Positions 1-9,400 of a DNA stretch of 33,973 nt are shown here, one piece after another. The notes beneath the pieces were generated by a model. That model worked only from the letters and a program-made list of their open reading frames with translations. It had not been told where the DNA came from and did no database searches. The translations under genes were made by a program, and so were the position numbers. The DNA lies in contig JALWKK010000100.1 in the NCBI GenBank assembly GCA_027081505.1, positions 1 to 33,973 of the forward strand, given 5' to 3'. This DNA comes from Flavobacteriaceae bacterium. Lineage in GTDB: Bacteria; Bacteroidota; Bacteroidia; Flavobacteriales; Flavobacteriaceae. Position 1 is the stretch's first letter; each line of letters begins with the position of its first letter.

Positions 1-324
1 GCATCAAAAATAATATCTTTGGGAGCAGGGCAGTATGAATATAATATTGTCTGGTACCGTAACCTTACCTATCTCGGGATGGAAGACCAATCCTTACAAT
101 CTCTAAGTATTTACCCAAACCCCGCAACAGTGGTTTTACAAATAAATAACCCAAACAACGCAGTGATTAAACAAATACAAGTGTATAACTTATTGGGCAA
201 AGAAGTGATACAAGTGCAGGACAATAGCAAAACCATAAACGTGTCCAACTTACAATCCGGTGTTTACTTGGTAAAAGTGATTACGCAAGAGGGTGTTAGG
301 AGTTTTAAGGTGGTGAAGGAGTAA
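1..324 (+). CDS. C-terminal fragment of a T9SS (Por secretion) cargo protein with type A sorting domain
   Basis: The frame is open from base 1, so the gene begins outside the window and only the last 107 codons are visible. The C-terminal ~75 residues have the layout of a type A T9SS sorting domain: an SIYPNP motif, then IQVYNLLGKEV, then NVSNLQSGVYLVKV and a basic C-terminus ending RSFKVVKE. In this family the domain directs a Sec-exported protein through the SprA-containing outer-membrane translocon and is usually removed when the cargo is attached to the surface or released. The function of the passenger domain cannot be judged from what remains. An internal TTG at 19 is not a credible start because the frame continues upstream of it. 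Confidence 0.88.
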   Translation, partial: ASKIISLGAGQYEYNIVWYRNLTYLGMEDQSLQSLSIYPNPATVVLQINNPNNAVIKQIQVYNLLGKEVIQVQDNSKTINVSNLQSGVYLVKVITQEGVRSFKVVKE

Positions 325-486
325 ACCTTATTAATACAACCATATTACCAAAAGACACTACCGACTAAATCATTGTTTTATTACAAATAAAATTCTTGAT
401 ACTTTCAAAACTTCTTTTTAGTAAATAATCTAACTTACGTATTCGATTTTCTTATACTTTCGTATAAATTATACCTTAAACTGCCG

Positions 487-494
487 TATCTTTG
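487..494 (+). promoter_or_regulatory. Bacteroidota-type -7 promoter element upstream of maeB
   Basis: TATCTTTG matches the Bacteroidota -7 consensus TAnnTTTG exactly and lies 28 nt before the maeB ATG. I see no clean TTTG -33 box at the expected distance, so the call rests on the -7 element alone. Confidence 0.55.
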
Positions 495-522
495 TAGTTC
501 ACTTTAGACGGAACCAAAGATT

Positions 523-2817
523 ATGAGACGAAAAAGTAAAAAACAGCAAGCTCTCAGGTATCACTCACACCCAAAACCCGGAAAAATACAAGTAGTACCT
601 ACCAAAAAATATGCAACCCAAAGAGACCTTTCTTTAGCCTATTCGCCGGGAGTTGCAGTACCTTGTTTAGAGATTGAAAAAGAAGTAAACAACGTTTATA
701 AATATACCAATAAAGGAAATCTGGTAGCGGTAATTTCTAACGGAACCGCCGTTCTAGGGCTTGGAAACATTGGTGCCGAAGCATCAAAACCCGTTATGGA
801 AGGAAAAAGCCTACTGTTTAAAATTTTTGCCGATATAGATGTATTCGATATTGAAATAAACACCGAAAATGCAGATGAATTTATTGAAACAGTAAAAAAA
901 ATAGCACCCACATTTGGAGGTATCAACCTGGAAGATATAAAAGCACCCGAAGCTTTTGAGATAGAAAAAAGATTAAAAGAAGAGTTGGAAATTCCCGTGA
1001 TGCACGACGACCAACATGGCACCGCAATTATTTCGGCGGCAGCCTTACTTAACGCATTAGAGATAGCCAATAAAAAAATAGAAGAAGTTTCCATTGTTAT
1101 CAGTGGTGCCGGAGCTGCAGCAATTGCTTGTGCCGGATTGTATAAAGCCTTTGGAGTAAAAGCTGAAAATATTGTTATGCTGGACAGCAAGGGTGTTATT
1201 AGAAAAGATAGAGAAAAATTGCCCCTTCAAAAAGCTCAATTTGCTACTTCAAAAGACATCTATACTCTTGAAGAAGCCATGCACAATGCCGATGTTTTTG
1301 TGGGACTTTCAGTCGCCGATATTATTACACCTAAGATGCTTAAAACAATGGCAAAAAATCCAATTGTTTTTGCGTTGGCAAACCCCAACCCCGAAATAAA
1401 ATACGACTTGGCAATAAAAACCAGAGATGATATTATTATGGCAACGGGTCGTAGCGACCATCCAAACCAAGTAAACAATGTATTGGGATTTCCGTACATT
1501 TTTAGAGGCGCGTTGGATGTAAGAGCCGGTAAGATTAACGAAGAAATGAAAAAAGCTTCGGTGATTGCATTGGCTGCTCTTGCAAAAGAGCCTGTCCCCG
1601 AACAAGTAAATATTGCATACGGAGAAACCAAACTTTCGTTTGGGAAAGACTATATTATTCCCAAACCTTTTGATCCCAGACTCATTGCTACCATTCCAAT
1701 CGCCGTAGCAAAAGCAGCCATTAAAACAGGTGTGGCACAGAAAAAAATAACCGATTGGGCAAAATACGAAGACGAACTCTACAACCGAATGGGTAACGAC
1801 AACAAAATTGTAAGAATGTTATACAATCGGGCGAGAACCAACCCAAAGCGAATTGTTTTTGCCGAAGCCGATCACTTAGACGTCCTTAAAGCTGCACAAA
1901 TAGTTATGGAAGAAGGCATAGGAACACCCATTCTTTTGGGAAGAAAAGACAAAATACTTTCTTTAATGAAAGAAATAGATTTTGAAGACGATGTTAAAAT
2001 TTATGACCCTAAGAGCGATGATTTATTAGAAATAAAAAATAAATATGCCGAAAAATATTGGCAACAAAGACGACGAAAAGGAGTAACTCGTTATTCTGCC
2101 GGTAAAATCATGCGAGAACGAAATTACTTTGCCGCAATGATGGTAAACGAAGGTGATGCAGATGCTATGATTTCGGGTTATTCAAGATCCTACCCGGAGG
2201 TAATTAAACCCGTTTTAGAAACCATTGGAAGATACGAAGGTGTTAGTAAAGTGGCAACTACAAACTTAATGTTAACAAAAAAAGGACCGCTTTTTATATC
2301 AGATACTTCCATTAATATTGATCCTTCTGCAAAAGAACTGGCTAAAATCGCACAAATGACTAATTATACCATGAAAATGTTTGGTATAAAACCCGTGATA
2401 GCTATGATTTCTTATGCTAATTTCGGGTCTTCAAAGCATCCTCAAGCATTAAAAGTGAAAGAAGCAGTAGCTCTCTTACATAAATCTTGCCCCGACACCA
2501 TTGTGGACGGAGAGATACAAGTAGATTTTGCTTTAGACTCCAGACTTTTACAAGAAAATTTCCCGTTTTCAAAACTATCCGGAAAAAGAGTAAATGCACT
2601 AATTTTTCCAAATCTAACCGCCGCAAACGGCACCTATAAATTATTAAAATCGCTATACAATGTTGAATCCATAGGTCCTATTATGTTAGGAATGCGAAAA
2701 CCCGTACACATCCTTCAGCTGGGAGCCAGTGTTGAAGAAATGGTAAATATTGCAGCTGTTGCCGTTGTAGATGCACAACAAAAAGAAACCCGACAAACAG
2801 CCTTAAAAACGTGTTAA
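523..2817 (+). CDS. maeB: NADP-dependent malic enzyme (malic enzyme-phosphotransacetylase fusion type)
   Basis: Predicted cytoplasmic enzyme converting malate to pyruvate and CO2 with NAD(P) reduction. The 764-residue length is typical of the MaeB class, in which a malic enzyme domain (roughly residues 1-425) is fused to a phosphate acetyltransferase-like domain (roughly 430-755). Visible motifs are YSPGVAVPCLEI near residue 40, the malic enzyme signature MHDDQHGTAII and a Rossmann-type ISGAGAAAIACAGLYKAFG. In characterised MaeB proteins the C-terminal domain is regulatory rather than a working acetyltransferase; here that is inferred by family. The ATG at 523 follows AAAGA and gives the expected N-terminus. 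It has its own promoter-like element and precedes ruvA by 83 nt. Confidence 0.95.
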   Translation: MRRKSKKQQALRYHSHPKPGKIQVVPTKKYATQRDLSLAYSPGVAVPCLEIEKEVNNVYKYTNKGNLVAVISNGTAVLGLGNIGAEASKPVMEGKSLLFKIFADIDVFDIEINTENADEFIETVKKIAPTFGGINLEDIKAPEAFEIEKRLKEELEIPVMHDDQHGTAIISAAALLNALEIANKKIEEVSIVISGAGAAAIACAGLYKAFGVKAENIVMLDSKGVIRKDREKLPLQKAQFATSKDIYTLEEAMHNADVFVGLSVADIITPKMLKTMAKNPIVFALANPNPEIKYDLAIKTRDDIIMATGRSDHPNQVNNVLGFPYIFRGALDVRAGKINEEMKKASVIALAALAKEPVPEQVNIAYGETKLSFGKDYIIPKPFDPRLIATIPIAVAKAAIKTGVAQKKITDWAKYEDELYNRMGNDNKIVRMLYNRARTNPKRIVFAEADHLDVLKAAQIVMEEGIGTPILLGRKDKILSLMKEIDFEDDVKIYDPKSDDLLEIKNKYAEKYWQQRRRKGVTRYSAGKIMRERNYFAAMMVNEGDADAMISGYSRSYPEVIKPVLETIGRYEGVSKVATTNLMLTKKGPLFISDTSINIDPSAKELAKIAQMTNYTMKMFGIKPVIAMISYANFGSSKHPQALKVKEAVALLHKSCPDTIVDGEIQVDFALDSRLLQENFPFSKLSGKRVNALIFPNLTAANGTYKLLKSLYNVESIGPIMLGMRKPVHILQLGASVEEMVNIAAVAVVDAQQKETRQTALKTC

Positions 2818-2870
2818 ATGAATATGATTTTTTTACCCTTTCAAAATATGGCAGATGTAAATAATTATAC

Positions 2871-2878
2871 TATATTTG
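2871..2878 (+). promoter_or_regulatory. Candidate -7 promoter element for the ruvA-sprA-gcvH operon
   Basis: TATATTTG matches TAnnTTTG and sits 22 nt before the ruvA start in the 83-nt maeB-ruvA gap. No convincing -33 box is visible, so read-through from maeB also remains possible. Confidence 0.4.
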
Positions 2879-2900
2879 AAACTTCAACAGTAATTAGCCA

Positions 2901-3482
2901 ATGATAACCCACATACAAGGAAAACTTGTAGAAAAGAACCCTACAGATGTTGTGATAGAATGTAATGGTGTAGGATATAAAATTCACATTTCGTTGTTTA
3001 CATTTTCTAATATCCCCAATTCAGAAAATGTAAAGTTATATACACACCTTCAAGTAAGAGAAGATGCTCATACATTGTATGGCTTTTCGTCTGTGATTGA
3101 AAGAGAAATATTTAGATTATTAATTTCGGTTTCGGGTATAGGAACCGGTACGGCAAGAACCATGCTTTCGTCTCTTGATCCAGAACAAGTTAAAGAAGCA
3201 ATAGCTTTAAATGATATAGCAACCATTCAATCGGTTAAAGGAATTGGATTAAAAACAGCACAACGAGTGGTCATCGAGCTGAAAGATAAAATAGTAAAAG
3301 TGTACGGTATCGAAACAAATTCTACCGTGTTAAACAATACCAACAAAGATGAAGCGTTATCTGCTTTGGACACATTGGGTTTTTCGCGTAAGCAAGTCGA
3401 AAAAGTTTGCGACAAAATTTGTATGCAAAACCCTGATGCAAGCGTAGAAACCATCATTAAATTGGCTTTAAAAAATTTGTAA
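2901..3482 (+). CDS. ruvA: Holliday junction branch migration complex subunit RuvA
   Basis: RuvA binds four-way DNA junctions as a tetramer and positions the RuvB motor for branch migration during recombinational repair. The 193-residue length fits the family. The N-terminus (MITHIQGKLVEKNPTDVVIE) is the usual OB-fold start. Two helix-hairpin-helix motifs follow: SVSGIGTGTARTMLSSL and SVKGIGLKTAQRVVIEL. A C-terminal UBA-like RuvB-interacting domain (DEALSALDTLGFSRKQVEK) completes the protein. The stop TAA is one base from the TTG start of sprA, so the two are probably co-transcribed and may be translationally coupled. Confidence 0.97.
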   Translation: MITHIQGKLVEKNPTDVVIECNGVGYKIHISLFTFSNIPNSENVKLYTHLQVREDAHTLYGFSSVIEREIFRLLISVSGIGTGTARTMLSSLDPEQVKEAIALNDIATIQSVKGIGLKTAQRVVIELKDKIVKVYGIETNSTVLNNTNKDEALSALDTLGFSRKQVEKVCDKICMQNPDASVETIIKLALKNL

Positions 3483-3483
3483 A

Positions 3484-6400
3484 TTGGGCATAATACAAGA
3501 TAACAACCATCACAAAAGAGTATTAAAAATAGTTGTTTTTGTAGCTATTATTATTTGGGGATTACCGGCAAACGCACAAGACACAACCCAAACAGGATAC
3601 ACCACCGGAAGCATGATTCTCCCTACACCAACCAGCATCGAGGATTTATATACCTACGACCCCATAACCGATAGGTATATTTATACACAAACCCTAGGAG
3701 ATTTCAATATTAGTTACCCACTTATTCTTACTCCCGAAGAATATCAAAACCTAGTGTTAAAACAACAAATGAAATCCTATTTTAAAGATAAAATAGATGC
3801 AGCCGACGGTAGAAAAGAAGGCTCCGAAGAATTGCAGAAAAACTTAATACCGGCTCTCTATGTAAATTCAAACTTTTTTGAATCTGTTTTTGGAGGAAAT
3901 ACCATAGAAGTTATCCCGCAAGGAAGTGTAGAAATGGATTTGGGAATCCTTTTTACAAAACAAGACAACCCTTCCTTTTCGCCCCGAAACAGAAGAAATT
4001 TTTCGTTTGATTTTGACCAAAGAATAAGTCTTAGCCTTCTCGGAAAAGTAGGCGAACGCCTTCAAATCAATGCCAATTACGACACACAATCTACTTTTGA
4101 TTTTCAAAACCAAATCAAATTAGAATATACACCAACCGAAGACGATATAATTCGAAAAATTGAAGTAGGAAACGTAAATATGCCGTTAAACAGCTCTCTT
4201 ATTCAAGGTGCGCAAAGCCTTTTTGGTGTAAAAACCGAATTGCAATTCGGCAAAACAACCATAACCGGAGTTTTTTCAGAGCAAAAATCCGAAACACGTA
4301 CTGTCGTTGCCCAAGGAGATGCAACCATAACCGAATTTGAACTTTTTGCATTAGATTATGACGATAACAGACACTTTTTCTTATCACACTATTTTAGAGA
4401 CAATTACGATAGGGTTTTAAAACAATACCCGTTTATTAACTCAAATGTACAAATAACCCGTGTCGAAGTTTGGATTACCAACCGAAATAATACTATCGAG
4501 AACGTAAGGAATATTGTTGCTGTTCAAGACATAGGCGAGTCAAACCCCGAAAATATCGGGTTGCCTTTTCCTCCGGGAGGATTTATTAACACCTCTCCTT
4601 CCTCTTTTCCGGACAACGCAAACAACGATTTTAATCCTTTTGGAATTGACGGAAGTGAACAATCTATCTTAAACGAATCTATTAGAGATGTCGCCAGTGT
4701 ACAAGCCGGATTTAGCGGTGTACAGGTGCGCGACGGATTGGATTATGCAATATTAGAAAATGCCAGAAAACTTCAACCCAATGAATATACACTTAACTCT
4801 CAATTGGGATACATATCTTTAAATCAAAGACTTAATAATGACGAAGTACTCGGGGTTTCTTTTCAATTTACCGTAAACGGGCAAGTTTATCAAGTTGGAG
4901 AGTTTTCTAACGACGGAGTTGAAGCAAATGGAGGTGAACTACCGGGTAATGGCGGCGGAGGAAATAACAACGAGAATAATGTAGGGCTTGCACAAAACTT
5001 GGTGGTAAAAATGTTGAAAAGTAATATTACCAATGTAGATGAACCTGTCTGGGATTTAATGATGAAGAATATTTACCCTATCGGTGGTTTTCAATTAGAA
5101 CCCGAAGATTTTAGATTAAATATCTTATACTTAGACCCATCACCGCTTAACTATATAACAGCCGCAGAACCAACACCCGATTTTCCGGCTACACCACTAC
5201 CCGACGATGTTGAAAACACAACGCTTTTGCGAGTTTTTAATTTGGACAGACTAGATTTTAATCAAAACCTTCAACCCGAAGGTGATGGTTTTTTTGATTT
5301 TCTTCCCGGAATAACAGTTGACACACAAAACGGAAGAATTATCTTTACCAGCGTAGAACCCTTTGGCGAATACCTGTTTAATAAGTTAGACAATACTCCC
5401 GGCGGAACCGAAGACTACAACAACCCGACCACCTATAACGCAAATCAAAATAAATATGTCTATAAATCACTTTATGACAGCACAAAAATACAAGCCGAAC
5501 AAGAGGACAGCGACAAGAATAAATTTCAATTAAAAGGAAGCTACAAATCTACCGGCTCTAATGGAATTCCTATTGGAGGATTTAATATTCCGCAAGGATC
5601 AGTAACTGTAACAGCAGGTGGAAGAGTACTGGTAGAAGGAATAGATTATACAGTAAATTACCAATTAGGTACCGTTCAAATATTAGACCCATCCTTACAA
5701 AACTCCAATACACCCATAAGTGTTACCACCGAAAACACAACCTTATTTGGTCAGCAAACCAAGCGGTTTACGGGTCTTAACGTCGAACATAAATTTAGTG
5801 ATGAGTTTCAAGTAGGAGCCACTTACCTAAATTTAAATGAGAGACCTATGACCCAAAAATCATCTTATGGAGTAGAACCCATTAATAATACTATGTTTGG
5901 GATAAATGCAAATTATGCTACCGAAGTTCCCTTTTTAACAAGATTAGTAAATAAACTTCCTAATATAGACACCGATGTAGAATCTAATTTTTCAATAAGA
6001 GGCGAGTTTGCCTACCTTTTACCGGGTGCGCCAAAAGTTGCCGATTTTGGAGGAGAAGCAACAGTATATATAGATGATTTTGAAGCATCTCAAACACGTA
6101 TAGACATAAACACACCTCTATCTTGGTTCTTGTCTTCCACACCGGTAGGATTTGGTGGCGAACATCCCAACGATAATCTGGCATATAACTACAACAGAGC
6201 ACGATTGGCTTGGTATACCATTGACCCCATTTTTTACAGTCGCCAACGCCCTCCGGGAATTAATGATGAAGACCTGTCATCACCTTTTACCAGAAGAGTT
6301 TTTAGAGATGAAATTTTTCCCGAACAAGATATCGTTCAAGGTCAAACTCAAGCACTATTTACACTGGATTTAGACTACCATCCGGATGAACGAGGACCTT

Positions 6401-9400
6401 ATAACTTTTCACCCGAAGCAAATGGTGGAAATAATTTACCCAACCCGCAAGATCGATTTGCCGGTATTATGCGACAAATTACCAGCACCGACTTTGAGAG
6501 ATCAAATGTTGAGTTTATTGAATTTTGGATTATGGACCCCTTTATTTACGAAGAAAACCAAGGAAATCCGGGAGGTATAATTAATTTTAATTTGGGAAAT
6601 ATATCCGAAGACATCTTAAAAGACGGAAGAAAACAATACGAGAACGGACTTCCGATAGACGGCTCAACAGACGGAACTATAGAGACCAACTTCGGGAAAG
6701 TACCGCTTAACCAATCTTTAGTTTACACATTCGATACACAAGGACAAGAAAGGATAAACCAAGATATCGGGTTAGATGGATTAACCGATGCCGAAGAAGC
6801 AGCAAAATATCCGGCTTTTGCAAACTTGCCCGACCCCGCCGGAGATAATTACCTTTATTTTTTACAGGCAGAAGGAAATATTTTCGACAGGTACAAACTT
6901 TATAACGGAACACAGGGAAATTCTCCCGAAACTGTAACCAATACCGATAGAGGATCTACCCCACAACCCGATGTAGAAGATTTAAACAGAGATAACACCA
7001 TGAATACCGTAGATAGTTACTACGAGTATAAAGTAAATATATTCCCGGGAATGAATAGGGATAATAACCCTTACATAACAGATATTAAAGAAGTAGATGT
7101 TACCTTACCCAACAATAGCGTTATCCCTACACGTTGGGTTCAATTTAAAATCCCGATAAGTGAACCCGATCAAATTATAAACGGAATTTCCGACTTTAGG
7201 TCCATTCGTTTTATGCGAATGTATTTATCGCAATTTCCACAAGATATTGTGTTGCGATTTGCAACATTATCACTTGTAAGAGGCGATTACAGAAGATACT
7301 TGTTATCGCTGGACGAAACAGGAGAAGACCCCGTTTTAGACAATACTATCTTTGAAAACCAAAGTATTAGTATTGAAGAAAACGGTAGCAGACAACCCAT
7401 TCCTTATGTACTTCCCCCAGGAGTAATAAGAGAACAATTAAACAACAACAATAATATAATTCGCCAAAACGAACAATCTTTGGCTTTGAGAGTATGTGGG
7501 TTAGAACCGGGCGACGGAAGAGGTGTTTATAAAAACTTTAATGTAGATATGCGGCAGTATAAAAATCTGGAAATGTTTATTCATGCCGAATCTTTAGTAG
7601 CCGAAACTCCCCTAAATGATGAAGAAATGGTTGCATTTATTAGATTAGGGAACGATTTGGACCAAAGTTATTACGAAATACAATTACCCCTTAATCCAAC
7701 ACCCTTCGGAACGACTTCCAGAGAAGGAGTATGGCCCATAGAAAACAGGTTAAAGCTTCCGCTAAGTTTATTACAAGAAGTAAAAACAAGAGTTTTAGGC
7801 GACCCCAATTATAACCCTAATGATGTAGTCTTTTTTAATCAATCCGACCTTGAAGGAGGATATTCAGGTCCCGAAAATGAATTGCGTATAGGAATAAAAG
7901 GAAACCCCAGTTTCGGGAACGTTCGTATTGTAATGCTAGGATTAAGAAATGCAGCCAATAACGATATTTGCGGAGAAGTTTGGTTTAACGAGTTACGCCT
8001 TTCCGAACTAAACAACGAAGGAGGATGGGCAGCAGTAGCCAATATGGATGTTAATCTTGCCGATTTCGCTTCGATAACCGCTACCGGAAAAAGAAGCACT
8101 ATAGGTTTCGGGTCTATAGAGCAAGGTCCCAACCAAAGAAGCAGAGAGGATGTTCAATCCTATGATGTGGTTACCAATGTAAATTTAGGTCAACTATTAC
8201 CCAAAAAATGGGGCGTTCAACTACCATTTAATTACGGTCGAAATGAAGAACTTATAACGCCACAATTCGATCCCGAATATCAAGATATTGAGCTACAAGC
8301 TCGATTGGATAATACCGAAAATGCCGACGAAAGAAAACGTATTAAAGACCAATCTGTAAACTATACAAAACGACAAAGCATTAACTTTATCGGCGTTAGA
8401 AAAGACCGAACAGATTCAAAAACACAACGCGTTTATGATATAGAAAACTTTACTTTTTCCTATTCCTATAACCGGGTAGATCATACAGATTTTGAAATTG
8501 AAAAATCACTTGAGCAAAATGTAAACCTTGGTGGAACCTACAATTATAGTTTTAAAGCCAAACCCGTCGAACCCTTTAAGAAAAACGACTCCCTGTTTAC
8601 CGGAAAATATTGGAAATTTTTAAAAGACTTAAACTTTAACTACCTGCCTTCTAATGTGTCGGTAAGCTCAAGCATTATTAGACAATACAACGAACAAAAG
8701 TTTAGAAACATTAACCTGCTTGCCGGAAACATAGATGTTCCCGTATTGTACCAACGCAACTATTTATTCGATTGGCAATATACCTTAAACTATAATCTAA
8801 CAAAATCACTTCGAGCAAACTTCACATCTACAAATAACAGAATAGTAACAAATTATATCAACCCGGATTCGGGATTAATTGACAACAGTATAGGAATCTG
8901 GGACGGGTTTTTTAACCTTGGCGAACCCAATCAACATTACCAATCGCTTCAAGTTAATTACGACTTGCCGTTTAGTAAATTCCCGTTTTTAAAATTTGTT
9001 AGAGCCACCTATTCATATATGGGCAATTATCAATGGCAACGAAGCAGTAACTTATTTAGAGAAATAGAAATTCCGCTAAGAGATGGAACAACACAGGTAT
9101 TTGATTTAGGAAACACGGTACAAAACTCCAACCAGCATAAAATTAATTCTTCTCTTGATATGAAAAGTTTCTATAAGTACATAGGACTTACCAAGCGAAG
9201 AAAAGGCAGAAGAAAGAAAAATAAAATTCTTCAAGGAGAAGAAGAAAAACAAGGCGGAAAAGGTAAAGGAGGAAAGAATGAGCGAAACGAACGATTAAAA
9301 GGAAAAGAAGAAAGAGAAGAAAAAGGATCGTTTACAAGTAGCCTTAATAGCAGAGGTAATAAGGGAAGAGGAAGTAATTCTACTTCCGGAAGATCGAGTT

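Noticed and set aside
696-1190. 164-codon open frame antisense to maeB
   Set aside because: Antisense shadow of a well-conserved enzyme gene; no domain or start context.
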